Assembly (NCBI GenBank): GCA_963377175.1
Contig: CAUJNA010002990.1
Coordinates: 695,682 to 759,681 of the forward strand
Reading direction: 5' to 3'
DNA length: 64,000 nt
DNA from: Effrenium voratum
Taxonomy: Eukaryota > Sar > Dinophyceae > Suessiales > Symbiodiniaceae
The notes under the pieces are model-generated. The model saw only the letters and a list, made by a program, of their open reading frames with translations, did no database searches and had not been told where the DNA came from. This document shows, piece by piece, positions 1 to 13,183 of this stretch. Position 1 is the first letter of the stretch. Each line of letters opens with the position of its first letter. The position numbers were made by a program, and so were the translations under genes.

Positions 1-451
1 CTCCCACGCTGGCCACGCGTGCCGGCCTTGACTCTTCTTTCTCGAGCTGCTTTTCCATGGGAGGAGCCATGAAGTAAGTCGCATGAAGTCGACGCTCCTA
101 AGGGGGGAAACAAGTGACAATAATGAAGGCTTCCCCAAAAAAGCGGTTCCTGGTGGACTCATTGCGGACGCCAAAACTTGGCACGGACCAAGGCACCAAC
201 CGCAACCCACAAGCATGCAAGCTGGTTGCGCCTGTGCTGGACATCACACGCGTAATCCCAAAGGCGGGCACTCACGCAGCCGTTCCCCTCCCCACAGCAC
301 TCCACCCATCCCCTATACAGAAGCAGAAGAAGTGGAGCCTACTGGCGATTGATCGTGGTGTGTGGGTGTTTGCCACGGTGCATCAAACAAGACCTGTATT
401 GATCGCCCCACTCTGCCAAAGTCCCGCGAGCATCACCATTGCCAAGCCCCA

Positions 452-490
452 TTCCGCCCCACCCCACCCCACCCCACCCCACCCCAGCAA
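452..490. repeat. CCCCA-rich simple repeat
   Basis: Tandem CCCCA units create proline/histidine-rich (plus) and glycine/tryptophan-rich (minus) shadow frames. No other function is evident. Confidence 0.7.
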
Positions 491-3400
491 ACCCCAAAAA
501 TAGCAATATTCCGCGGGGGCGTGTTCAACAACTCCAGCAGAAACAGCCAGCACAAAACCACCAACCGCTGACCACGAACCAACGACAAAACCACATGGGC
601 AGCGCGAAAAACCCATTGAGTTTTGGCTCTACAAGAATCACCAGGTGGTACCACTACTTTCACGTGCTGGGCGCTCACGTGTTCAAAATCCACCCAATTT
701 AAAAAAAAAAAAAAAAACGGCGAAGAAAAGAAAACCATCAACGGCAAATCAGCAAAAAGCAGCAAGCAACATTGGTCGGCTTGGGCTGGTTGGTGACTGG
801 TACATTGGCAAGGCCGCACCGTTTTCTTCTGGCAAAAGCCTGGGAGCAGCAGCCAACACAAGCGACACCAAGCAGCAGCGCTGACGACTGGACCTCTGTG
901 GCCAAGGGTTTGTTACAGGTGGCTTCGGAAAATGTCCTGTTGAGTCACAAAGTCACTGGTGTGTGGCAATGAAACTGCTCCCCTTTGGAAGTCCGAAAAA
1001 CTTGACATTGAACAGGGCTCAACCCAATGACTTCTCCCAACAACTCGAACTGGCAAAGCAATCGTCAACTCCACAAAGGGGAAACAGACCAGACCTTGCA
1101 CGAATTAGTCGGTGGTTTGTCCAGTCCTACGTTCATAGGTCCATTCTTGAGTGCGGTTGCTCCAGTTCACCGGTCGATGTGCCGGGGCATCGGACGTCAT
1201 CGCCTTGGGCCATGGCCGTCAAGACTCCCCGTCGGAATCCCTCGAAGGCTTCTCTTTCCGTGGGGCGCGAGGTGTGACGCCCTCAAAGGGAAACCTAGGG
1301 GGTTGCTTAACCAAAAGGGGATTGAACATAGCCGACCGTACATAGCCATATGAGCCACGGACAACACACGCAGCTCCCCCCCATAGACTGGTGCTGTACA
1401 TGAAATGATGATTGCCCATATGTCGCATCAAAACTTATGTGGGCCATGGTCATTTGTTCCTCCAAAAAAGAATCCTTGTGGTTCCCTAAGTTCCCGAGAT
1501 GACCATCTCCGTCAACCCCATGGTGAGGGCGGGTATCTTGACCCTTGGGCACATGTGAGCCATGGTCAAATAGATGAAAGTTCCCTGTGGGCATGGCAAG
1601 AATCGTCAGCACCCATGAACTTCGCGCAAAACTTCGCGAACCCGCCATGTTTCAAAATTGACCACCTGCTGAAGCAACCCCAGTGCTTCAGGTTTCAACC
1701 CGTTGAAACACTCCTGGCCAACAGAAATCCGTCTTTGAGAAGGCCCAGGGCAGTGTTTGCCATCCTCACAATGAACATTGACCCTGGCTCAAATATGAGC
1801 ACCCGTTAAAACTGCGGAGAGAGGGCTCGCTCAGCTCTTTGCGCTGTCTCACCCCAGATTCGTGAACCTATCATTCTAGGAACCATTCTTGCTTCTGTTC
1901 ATTTTAGTAGGGGGCTGTTGCAGCCACCAAGTTCTAATTATTTTTCGAGGAAAAAAAGCGTTTCACTTGTGTTTTGCTGGTTTTCTGAATTAGAAGGATC
2001 CCCGGAAAGAATGGGGAAGTTGCTCTTAGAATCATGTTCCGCCCCTATGAACCCATGCTATCCTCGGCTCTGGCGACCTGCGAAGCGACCCACTCCGCGC
2101 GGAAGAAAAAAAAAAGACGAGCGAGCGCCTCCCATCGGCACATCGCCACCATCTGCCCTGGGCGAAAAGGAAACGGCCCCGGGGTGAGGCCCGCTGCCCA
2201 CATCTGTTGGATGGGCAATACTTCATAAATGGGCTTGTCTCAAATATGAAAATCCCTTGGCTTCCCCTCAAAACCAACACAAATGGGTACTCCAACCTCA
2301 TGCGAAACTGCTTCAACAGATCGTAACGGTGCCCCGCCTTGAAGGACTTCAAAGCAAGAAAAAAAAGAAAAAGAAAAAAACGATGGCTGAGCACAAGCGA
2401 TGGCCATCTTTAGGGCCGTTCAATACAAGCGGAGTTGGGCGAACTTCACTGGATATTTCGTGGGGGTAAACTGTTCACTTGTTGTGCCCCTTGTCTGGAG
2501 CGCAAACTCAAAGGAGAGGCGGCTGGAAGGCTCCCAAGAGCAGAAACGAGCCTTCCGAGTCACATGAGGTCGCATGTGTCGCATGTGTAGAAAAGAGAGC
2601 CATTACATTCACTGCAACCTAAACCCATCTCATCTTCCCATATCCTCTCACTTCCCAAGAGTAGTAGAAAGGGGCAAAAAGTGAAGAACATGGCTCTGCG
2701 TTCTTTCCCTCGTGCCCGAAAGAGCGTGCCGTCCGCTTCTTCTCTCTATCTCACTCACCCATGCCAAAATGAAAACAATTGGTGATAGGAAGAGAAGGGC
2801 AGCAAAACGTCTCACTTTGCTCCGGAGATTCCCTCGACATTTGACGCGGCAAAGACCCGGTGGCTTGCTTAGGAAGGCCCCGCACGAGCCTGGTTGCGTG
2901 TGAAGACTTGGATTTGTTTTCGGAGATGACCAGAGAATATTTCTCGTTACTTACCTGGGGGAATCGAAAGAGACCAGGGGGTTCTGAACGGCGGTGCGAT
3001 TTCTGGATTTCGCAACCGTCCACAGTCGGTTCTGTTGAGCTTCATGATAGGATTCCCTAGAATATCAGGTGTAAGTCGAGGTATCATGATTATGTTTCTC
3101 CCGCCATGCACTGGCTGCAGTCTCAGGGACTCATACCAATGAATCGTTGTGACGTGTCGTTGCCTTGCACATGATTTCTATTGCATCTTCAAAACCCAGC
3201 AAAATTCTAGCGGAACGCCTTTTGGGGTGACTCCTTTTTTGGGCTCCAAGACTTTTTGTAGGGAGAACTCTGCCAGGATGGACTCTTCGTCCCAACGGGT
3301 GTGTGCAGGGTGGTTGCCCCAAAAGGTGATATGCAGATCCCCTCTCTAATGGGACCCCCTATAGATTTAACAGGTGTTCGTCCTGAGTTCCCAAGTGCGA

Positions 3401-5710
3401 GGCTCCAACTTGGATGCAAGTGCTATGCTCCAACTTGGATGGGAGCGCACGTTGACGTTGTCAAATAACTTCGACTTCATGACCATGGAAACCAGCACCC
3501 TTGATAGTTGAGCTTGCAGGGAGCCCTCTGAAAAACAGCAGAAAGAATAGCACCACTTGAGGTCGGGGATCATCAATTCATCCTTGCAGCACTGTCCGCT
3601 ACATCGTGTGCGTTTTGGAGTACCTGTAAGGCTCGGGCATGTTGGGCGAACGTCGCGGCCCAGCGCGAACCAAAGTCCCTCTAGGACAAAACCGGGCGAT
3701 GCAGTCGCAACAAAGTGAATCATGGAACGAGCGAAGCAGAATGCCTTGCTGACCTTGATGTGGGTGCTTTTGCTTTTGGAAACCCCCGGAAATCAATCTC
3801 TGTTGCGGGGAACTTCCTAGTTTTCAGACACATAAGAAGCGCATGAAGGATAGACAACCATATCTGTCATGTCATATTTGCCAGGGGAACACCAGGACAC
3901 GTGTAGAACTATTCCCCCAGGCCCCCTACTCCAATTACTTGTAATCAAAGTCAGAGAGCCTTCTCTTGTAATTCGACTGACTAAAACAGGAGGTATCCTG
4001 GTTTTTCGAACTGTCGAGGAAGACGTGTATTTGGAAGGGGGGGATCCATTGCATGTCAAAGGCATGGATGAATAGAAAAACTAAACGGTACAAACCCGAT
4101 TGTTGCTTCATTCGGTCGGAAACCAAATCCCTGGATGTTTAACTAATGGATTGAACATGGGGGACCTTTTTTCACTGGTGCAAGCGAACTGATCCTCTCG
4201 AATCATTCGGTGGGGTGCGAAGTAACTTCTGTCCAGCAACACGCCAACTCCATCAACTCCTGGTGCGGAGCTAGGGTCTTGGAACTCAGCGAATCCAAGC
4301 GCCCTGTCAGCTTCCTTCTTTGTAAGGCGCACTCAAGTCCTAATTGGGTGTCTTAAAACTGAGGGCTCTGCGTGTTTTTCATCTACAGGGAAGAAAACCC
4401 ACCTTCCACCAGGGCCCATGTCGAACAGGTTCCCCTTTTCGCCGGGGTACTGCCCAACCTCCCCACAGGATCCTAAACCTCCCGTTGATTTCAGAGAGGA
4501 ACTGTGACAAATCCTCCCCGCTCCTTCGCTCCCATGATCTTTGATCTTTTTCTCCGCCTGGCTCAAACCTGGGCCTTGTAACCCTGGAGAGCCGCGTGCG
4601 GCGTGCGCGCGCCGAGCTCGGCAATTCAAAGGTGCCCCTCTTGGCTTCTTCCCCCCGTCCCTTTGGCCCTTGAAATGTAAATCCAGCCAACCCATTTTCG
4701 GCGCGTCCCTGTGAAACCCCAAAAAGGCCTCGGAGTCACAAAAAAAGCAAGGCCTGAGTCACAAAAAAAAAAAAGAGCACCTTTTGAAAAGGGAAACCCC
4801 ATCGGATTTTAAAAAAAAAATGACCAGGGAAGCTCGAAAAGCCAGAAGCAAACGAAGAGGAGTCGACGGGACTTCCCGGTTTCCCGAGCCCCTCGGAGCA
4901 CCAGGGGTTCTTGTTTTCGCCTTTCGGCCTTCGAGGAGTTTGTGTCATTGGCCCTTCGACCAGCTTCTGTGCAATGGGAACCCAGGATTCCTCAACTGAT
5001 TCTCATTGGATTCTGTTGATGGATTTGTTTTTATTTATTTTTTTATGTTGATTCGGGGAATCCGGATCAAGTGAGGGACACCCACCATTCACCATTCCCT
5101 CAGATTGGTTTCCTGAGTGCACAGGCCAGATCCGATCCCAGATTTGGATTCTCAACAGCCTCTCGGGTCAAAAGACGAAAAGCTTCGGCAGATGAGATGC
5201 CGCGCATGGTCTACGATGCGGGTTTCACCCGCGAGGCTGACCGACGGGACTCAGACATTCAACATTCAGCTCTCGTTATCCACCCACTAGCTTGACCGAG
5301 AAGTTGCTCTTCTCACAGTTGCACCATCAAAAGCACCTTGGGCTAATTGGTACTCAGCTTCCCCCTAATTGGTGGTTGGGATTGGTTGCTTTAAGGAGGG
5401 GTTCAAATCCCCAAACCACCAATTCAAACCACCAACTAGAGGACGCTGAGATACCCTCATCATCCAACCCCGTCTCCAAAAAATTAATAAAGCCTTCGGA
5501 TGGATCCAAGCCTACAGTTGCCACGGGGGAAAGAAAAAAAAACTCCACTTTTTGGAAGCTCGTTCGTGTTCCTTTCGATAACTTTTTTGGTGGTCCAAAC
5601 CCATGGTTCTTGGTGGCAACGTTGAGCCGCACTTGCTTTGGCCCCTTTGGGAGTCCTAGATTTAGATAGATTGATTTAGATAGATATACATACATATTAC
5701 ATGTGTATAT

Positions 5711-5748
5711 ATGTGGTGAGTGTGTGTGTGTGTGTGCGTGTGTGTGCT
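5711..5748. repeat. (GT)n microsatellite
   Basis: An alternating GT tract with one GC interruption, preceded by an AT-rich stretch of TATA/TACA steps. Confidence 0.85.
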
Positions 5749-8734
5749 GATATCCGCAATAGTCCCTACCACAAACCAACAAGGGCAAACCCAAAACCGG
5801 TAGCCTGCAGAGGCTAAAAGGGGCCAACCGAAGCCGGAGAAAACCTGTGAGCCCGTAAGAAAAGAGGGCACGTCCAAAAATGGTTTGCACCCTAGATTGG
5901 CCGGAAGTTTCTTTGGGGGGTGCCTGGTTGGCGGCACTTCAGACGTCACTGAGCGAGACGGAGAAGTCGGTCAAAATGATGCTTGGCCTCCCCAAATTGC
6001 CGCCAACCCGGCAATTCCGGGTGTCAGTTTGGGAAAAAGCGCTCGATGGGCTTCCCAAATTTGCTTTCATCATCTCAGTCCCGTCCGTCCACTGGCGGGG
6101 GGCCGCGATCGACTCGCAGCAAACCGTCTTGGACGGGCCGCTCGAGATTGCTCTCCGCCCAAGGGAAGCAAAAGGATCTGGCTGAAGAGTTCACCTCAAA
6201 ATACATGGCTGCTCAAATGACGGAATCCCCACAATGGCAGCTTGGTAAATGGAAGCAAAAACTAAAACCTGCCTAACTCTTGCACTTTATTTTGAGCCAC
6301 ACCTACATCCCTAAGAAAGAAGCCATTCTTAGGTCCGAAATCTGTCACCCACATGAAACCCGGCAGCCCAAAACCCGCAGGCAGGTTGATGGCGATAGAA
6401 CAGCGGAGGATTGCCTTCTCTCTAGCCAAGGCCCCAAGTGCTTGGCCAGACAGCCTGGTCCGGCTCAGCTTGGCTCCCCGAACCGCGCGGATTGCGTGGT
6501 TCGGGGGCCTCCTCACATGTCTGCCACTGAGGCGAACGCCTCGCATTGAGGGAAGAGACCCGGGCAGACGCTTGGGCAAGGCCGAAAATCTCAGACATTG
6601 GTTGCCCCACCCTCACAGAAACAGGGAGAGCTACTTACTCGAAAGGAAAAGCGGTCCTTTTTAATGACACACACTAGAGTTAGGACCCAAATGAAAGAAC
6701 TTCACTGCTTGACGCCGCTTGACAGGTTCATACCCGAACATCTCGAATCCGAAGGACAGGGAGTTCGGCAACCGGTCCAAATTAACATGAAACCTGACAG
6801 GGGGGTCCTGGACTACAATTCCTTTTGAAGGGCTGTCATTTATTGTTGGGAGGGCAAGTTGAACGATAAAACCCAGCTTTGGAACCCCTAAAGAGCATGT
6901 TCCTTAGAATCTTGCTCCTAACGGTACGAAGTTGACACAGACCTAAATGGCGAGTGCGAGGCCGGGAAAACACGCAAAGCTCCAACTTTTCGGGCCAGTG
7001 TCACGGCTCTGGCGTCGGAATTTCTGTTTTTTTTTTTTATGTCACAGGCCATCAGTTCTCCGGAAGAAAATGGTGCGCTTTCCGACGCTGCCCACGTCCC
7101 CCCCAATTGCTCCTGAGACTTCCGGACATGTACTGGACATATGCGTTTCTTTTATCTTCCGGGTTTTGAGGGTGCCCTTTTCGGCTTGGCTAGGGGAACC
7201 AAAAACAAAGCGCCATTTTGGGGTCCAACATCCCTACTTTGACACAAAGCCCGATCGATGCTAGGCGTCACGATCCAAAGACCTGGGAGTCGTCAAGGCC
7301 TTCAATGAGCTTCATAGGTCAGCTTGACTTACTGCAGAAAGCTCCAGGAAGCAAGAAGAGACAAACTCCCGTCACCTTGGACCCAACTCGGGGGTACGTT
7401 CAGATTCCGTCTCACTTCCTGCGTGGATTGGCCAGAACAAGTCTGAGTCTTTTTCTTTGCCACTAAAATGGTCTTCTCAAAATAGGAAGTTCGCTAGGCT
7501 TCGTGCTCAGTCTACCCACATTGGAGGGGACACCAGTCACAAGGCGCTGGGAAACCAACCGCTTGCTCGTTCACCTTAGGATGACATTGTCATACTGCCT
7601 GGTGGTCTAAAGGAAAATCACAGGCCCATAACGAAACTCAAAGCCCTCAAACTGCTTGGCCACTTGCTCGCGCTTCTTTGCTTCAGGCTCGTCCTATTCC
7701 GCAGGTCCTTGTGTTCCCTTCAAACGCGGCTTGCGGTTTAGCTCTTTGACTTTGAGCCACGCCCAAATGGGTATGAGTCAAAACTAAACTACCACAGGCA
7801 AAACCCAAACCAAACGGGTGATGTTCCAATCCCGCGAGATCAAAAAACGCACCCAAAACGCCCAACCCACCGCGCCTCGCGCTCGCGGTCCCGACCCTTT
7901 TGGGGCGCGACCTCGCCCTTGAAGCCGCCTGACAGCGAGGGATGTCCAGCGGAGAACAGACCCACCATTTGCTGCTAGAAACACATGGGTGGCTCATCTT
8001 TTCTTGGCGGTACCCCTTTGAAGGCCAAAAGGAAAACCCACCATTTTGACAGGGGGTCCCCTACCAAGAAGACAAACTCATAAGTTCAAAACAGGATATA
8101 TATTTTTGCGAATCCACACGGGGTGAAACCTCAAAGGCCCGTGGGGAGCGAACGGGTTCCAATTTGTGTGAGTACAACATCAAGTTTGGCCGTCCTCCTG
8201 GACACCCCCACCCCGGACACCCTTTGGCGTCTCTTCGCAAAAACCTCTTCGATCGATCTCAAAACTTTTTGCAGACCGGAAATGCTCACTTCCCGAGTAA
8301 GGGACCCTGATCATGCAACTGTTGGGGGTTTCAGTTTCATGACCAGCCCAAGCAAAAGGGTGTTTTGCACATGGAACATGTTTCCCGCGGCCCAGCTTTC
8401 CCCAAACTTGGGTCGGCCCCTTGCAAATGCTTAGGCGCTACAGAAACCAGGTGTTCGGATCAATCCGAAAGCGCGTCCCCAGAAAGAGCGGGGGCCTTCA
8501 AGGAAATTTGACGTAGCAAGTGCTATGCCATGTGGACTGCGGCTTGCCAACAATGGGGCCAAATGGAAATGCACGGGTACCTCCATTTTCGCGTACTCGA
8601 AATAAGCCAATTACAAAAAAGCGGGGCCGGTTTTGTGACATTCCCCAACAGCTGAAAGCTATGGGGTCTTTGCCTACATAGCTCTGGGATGGGTTGGGGC
8701 AGCTTTCAGGGATCTCTTTTGACCCATCCAACCG

Positions 8735-8890
8735 CCCCACCCCCCCTCTCATTGACACCACCCCACCCCCCTCATCAGCCGACCCCTTCCCCCCAGCCGA
8801 CCCCACCAGACCCACCAGACCCGAGCCACACCCCCACCCCACCCCACCAGCCACCCCACCCCACCCCACCAGCCATGCCGCCCCCGCCCC
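8735..8890. repeat. C-rich CCCCACC low-complexity tract
   Basis: A pyrimidine-rich, strongly strand-biased stretch of CCCCACC and CCAGCC units. Apparent proteins here are Pro/His-rich on plus and Gly/Trp-rich on minus and are not credible. Confidence 0.7.
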
Positions 8891-9048
8891 ATGCCGCGCC
8901 CGGCTGGATGAAGCGCTCGCCCTTGCACACGTCGCAGCGCCCGGTGCCCGCCACGAAGTCCCGGAGGAGGCTGCCGTCCCCGGAGCCCCCGCACTGCCTG
9001 CGGCCACCGGAGCCGGGATCGGGCGATCAGGGCCTTGGGATCGGGATC

Positions 9049-9066
9049 GGGGGGGGGGGGGGGGGG
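9049..9066. repeat. 18-G homopolymer
   Basis: An uninterrupted G run, a possible G-quadruplex former and a likely place for assembly length error. Confidence 0.9.
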
Positions 9067-9234
9067 CAAACCCGGCGGCGGAATGGGGCCTGAGTGCTGC
9101 GACACGGCAAGGCTCCTAGCGAAACAGAGTGAGAGAGAGAGAAGAGAGAAAGAAAGAAAAAGAACAGCGCAAGAGAACTATAGTTTTTATATGTCTAAAA
9201 GTGTCCGACCACCAGATTTGCCGGTTCTATGTTA

Positions 9235-9285
9235 GGAGCAGGAGCAGTAGCAGTAGCAGTAGCAGCTGCAGTTGCAGTTGTAGCA
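9235..9285. repeat. AGC/AGT trinucleotide repeat
   Basis: Imperfect AGC, AGT and TGC triplets in tandem. The serine/cysteine-rich translation is a consequence of the repeat. Confidence 0.8.
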
Positions 9286-10865
9286 AAGAGCATCTGAACG
9301 GATGCATAGAAAGACACGTCGTGTTTTTCAATTTGATATTTTTACGGATTTATAAATGCAACAACTGCACATGTGAGTAATAGAAGCCAAAGCCCATCTT
9401 CAAAAGAAGATTGGAGATGGCGCGGGTCACACTCACCAAATGGGAGTGAAACAAGAGCCCAACTCCTGCCATAGACAAAAACTATAGTCAATGGAAGCCG
9501 TCTACTATCATGATTGGTGGAAAGACGGGGTCAACTTACTGGGTTGAGTTCCAGCAAATACTGCGGAATCCAAAAATCCCGCTTTGTGAAACCCTTTAAA
9601 AAATGAAACCATTTAAACAAAAACCAATGGTTTCTTGGTCTTTTCCCTGGGGAATCAGATCCTTGCGCTTCTTAGCTGATGCGAATTGGAGTTCGCAACC
9701 CCGCGCCCGAGGTAATTATACCGCGCGCCCAGGCCCGTCGGTGCCTGCAGCCTCTTGGCCGCCTCCCCTGTTGGATTGGCATGTGCCTGGCATGGGGAAA
9801 CCAAAAACCCTACCCGGGCCAATGGGAACCAAAGCCCAAGCCCGGGCCAACCGAAGAAAAAAGCCGAAGAACTACAGCTGGACCGCCAAGTTTGCGGCTT
9901 CTGAGACATGCAGCGATTCGATTGAAATACTGCTTAAGGTGTGGCAAAAGAAAGCTGCAAAGATGAAGGCAGCTGACGCTTGGAAGACCAGGCCCATCAA
10001 AAAACTGGGTGGCAAAGCCTTCCCAGAGCGCCCTCCCAAAAACAAACGTAGAACCTGCACAGGGCTTGTCCTTTGCAGGGGAATTCTCTGCAGGTTCTGC
10101 GCTCGTTTCTTGGGCGGGTACGTTTTGGGACAGGAGAGCCAAGGGCCAGAAGACCGAGACTCGACCAAAATTTAGGCACCGGAGGTGACATGCCCTGAAC
10201 CTAAGCAATGCGCCAAACAACCCATTTCCCCCGGAGAAAGGCGAGGATTGAATCTGTAAACTCTGAAGCTGGCTACATGACCCTTCAATTGTTCAAGTCT
10301 TGCTGTTGGAGCTTCAAGGGTAGGGGACTAGCGCTTGTCTCCTGGTTTACAGGCCAAAAACAACACAGGTTGGATGGGAAAAGGGGGGCGGGGGGTGAGG
10401 GGGGGGGGGAAAGATGGGTTTGGATCGAAAACCAATCTGTGCGCGATTCCTCAGATTCGGCCTGGCGAGTCTGGTCGGAAACGCGCACTCGCTTGGGTCC
10501 GCGAAAAAAAACTGGCCAACACTGGCTGCACCTATATCTTAGACCTCCAGTAGCCATGACAAAAGGCAAGCTTTGGTAGTGGCCCCCTCCAAAAGAAAGG
10601 AAAAGGGGCTGGGTGGAAGGTATTCGAGTTCAATAGCTTCAGTCCGAGGGATCGGCCGAAAAACCTGCGATTGATCCGGTGTTGGGGGAAGTCGACCAAC
10701 GAATTAAACATCTTACCTTGGGGTAATAACATTTCCACGATCCAGGCGCACGTCCCGAGTTCAACGATTTTGCCTTGACTTCCCCGCCTGTGCCCGACCC
10801 TGGGGGACAGGAAGAGCACGTCCACCGATCCCTCACCCTGAACGATGCGCGGTGCTTCTGCTGAT

Positions 10866-11042
10866 GCTGCTACTACTACTACTACTACTACAACTACAAC
10901 TACAACTACAACTACAACTACAACTACAACTACAACTATTACTACTACTGGCCATCTACCACCACCTCCACCACCACCACCACCACCACTACTACCACTA
11001 CTACTGCCACTGCCGCTGCCGCTGCCGCTGCCACTACTACAA
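10866..11042. repeat. Compound CTA/CAA/CAC trinucleotide repeat
   Basis: Successive blocks of CTA, then CTACAA, then CAC, then TGC/CCG-like triplets, about 175 bp in all. Frames across it give homopolymeric Thr, Leu/Gln, His or Val and are not genes. Confidence 0.9.
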
Positions 11043-11883
11043 GTGGGGGGCTGGGGTGACAAGGTTGGGCGGAAGTATGCAAGTTAGACATAAACTTGAA
11101 GCATATAAGGGAGGAAAGCCGTTGGGGTTGGGGATACAATTTGGCAAAGGGAAGGTTCATCCAATGCTGACACACCCCAACTGTTGCAATTTCTGAAGTC
11201 AAGAAATTCAGAGGGAAGTATTACCTGCCATCTTGAGACTGTGGAGAAAAAGCAAGAAGAAGAAAAGGTTGCGCTCGAGAGCTTAAAACTGAAATGTGGC
11301 GGGAAGCCCACGAAATACGAGAGTCAACCGTTACATTGAGCCAACATGTTGGTAGGAAGTATGAAAGTTCAAAGTCGTGTTGAAGCATATAAGGAAGTAA
11401 AGCGACCAGATTTGGGGCTGGAGCTTGAACATGTCACGGGGCATCTAATGACAAAGGAAAGCTCGGAGACGAGGTCTGGTGCTAAAACCCTGGTACGGCG
11501 AGGACCGTACAACTGGGCACACCCGACCATGAAGCATTCGCGCAAAGAGCGTCCCACACCGACTTAATTGAACCGTGTCTTGGGGAGGCCGCGGGGAGAA
11601 ACAAATGGGGGAGAAGAGCAGGGAGAGCAGGGGGGGAGAGAGAGCAGGGAGCAGAGCGGAGGGAAGTGTGGGGAAAGAAGCGGCCACTAAATGAGTGGGA
11701 AGAAGAGCGGAGAGAACAGCGAAGCGGCGAATCAGGCGGTCGAACCCCTGGTTTGGGGGGTGCGGAAGATCAAAGGGTATGGAACGGACAGAAGAAAAGT
11801 ACTCAAGGTAGCCACCGAAAGGCTACCTTTCGTGAAAAATAATACTAGCTCATTACTATTTGCCCAGGTACATCTACTGGAGT

Positions 11884-12007
<124 letters not shown>

Positions 12008-12018
12008 GATTGTGAGGT

Positions 12019-12566
12019 GCGTGAGTGAGTGAGTGAGTGAGTGAAGTGAGAGAGTGAGAGAGTGAGCGAGTGAGAGATGAGAGAGTGGGAGTGAGAGAGT
12101 GAAGAGAGTGAGAGAGTTGAGAGGAGATGAGAGCGAGAGGTGAGAGAGTGAGAGAGTGAGAGAGTGAGAGAGTGAGAGAGATGAGAGAGAGTGAGGAGAG
12201 AGAGCTGAGTGAGCGAGTGAGAGAGTGTGTGAGTGAGTGGAGTGAGTGATGAGTGAGTGCGTGCGTGAGCGAGTATGTTGTGAGGTGAGTGAGTGCGTGA
12301 GTGATGTGAGTGAGTGAGTGAGTGAGAGTGAGTGAGTGAGAGTGAGTGAGTGAGAGTAAGTGAGAGAGTGAGTGAGTGAGTGAGTGAGTGAGTGAGTGAG
12401 TGAGTGAGTGAGTGAGTGAGTGAGTGAGAGAGTGAGTGAGTGAGTGAGTGAGTGAGTGAGTGAGTGAGTGAGTGAGTGAGTGAGTGAGTGAGTGAGTGAG
12501 TGAGTGAGTGAGTGAGTGAGTGAGTGAGTGAGTGAGTGAGTGAGTGAGTGACAGAGTGAGAGAGTG
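12019..12566. repeat. (TGAG)n tetranucleotide satellite
   Basis: Imperfect at first, with TGAGAGAG variants, then nearly pure TGAG from about 12361 to 12550. Two minus-strand frames of about 250 codons reading Ser-Leu-Thr-His repeats are artefacts. The array abuts the LTR end at 12567, so copy 1 copia appears to have inserted into or beside this microsatellite. Confidence 0.95.
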
Positions 12567-12863
12567 TGTCGAGAGACGGCAAGGTGACGTCCCGTGGGAC
12601 GCTATGCACCGAACCCTCAAGCTGTAATACCAACCACGTAGAAAGGTGTATACGGACGATGCCGTTATAGCCGAACCCGTGTAAACGTTGTAAGGGAGAA
12701 GGAATGATAGTTACAACAGTAGTCCTGACAAATGCAGCGCAAGCGAAGTGTTTTCGCTCTCAATGCCGATCACGTATGTATGCAGTCACACATCAGATCT
12801 TGAACCTCAATTGTGTCTTGAGCCAAATGGCGATCAATGGAACTTGGGAAGCAACACCAACAA
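12567..12863 (-). mobile_element. Copia LTR, distal 297 bp (split by YR element)
   Basis: This is the reverse complement of 31637-31931 with few differences. Identity ends at ...TCGACA on one side, where the TGAG satellite begins, and at the TTGTTG core on the other, where the YR element begins. The missing first 58 bp lie at 24540-24597 beyond the YR element, so together they rebuild one LTR of about 347 bp. It contains a core resembling the dinoflagellate spliced leader at 12817-12832. Confidence 0.9.
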
Positions 12864-13111
12864 CAAACCGCTCCAGAGAGTACGACGGCAACCAGCGTCG
12901 GTCGATTTATTTTCACCGCACTGCCTCAAGTGGGTGGGATCGTACCTGTTGGTCGATCTGTTTCAATCTCTGGAGTCGGTGTGCGTGTCTCTCAGACACC
13001 ACTGACTCGAAAGTAAAGGACAACAAAATAAAAGGTAAGCAAATGCAAGTGCATGCAAACCCAAAATGTTGTACAGCAGAGTTTCGAAGAGGGAGTGGAC
13101 GTTCTCCCGTC
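12858..13111 (-). repeat. YR element terminal repeat B2
   Basis: About 254 bp, nearly identical to 13330-13583 (B1), with one difference noted near 13020/13492. The outer end carries the CAACAA core and joins LTR sequence, forming the downstream element/target junction. Confidence 0.9.
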
Positions 13112-13183
13112 CTCTCACTCGATGCTATAAATGCAGACCGACAGGTACTGAGGGCGTGCAGTGAAAACTGGTGAGGGTGGGTG
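13112..13183. other. 72-bp spacer between A2 and B2
   Basis: Unique within this window. It separates A2 from B2, whereas B1 and A2 abut at the core. It contains TATAAAT on the plus strand, with no evidence that this is a promoter. Confidence 0.5.

Noticed and set aside
5371..5420. Possible tRNA: GGTGGTT...GGGGTTCAAATCCCC...AACCACC
   Set aside because: The closing stem is good and the T-loop string is tRNA-like, but only 50 nt lie between the ends and there is no anticodon or D arm. It is better read as an imperfect hairpin.
9603..10175. 190-codon plus-strand frame
   Set aside because: No recognisable domain, and minus-strand frames of 84-136 codons overlap it. Composition is like the surrounding non-coding DNA.
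12019..12566. Tandem array considered as a CRISPR
   Set aside because: Units are 4 bp with no spacers and the context is eukaryotic.
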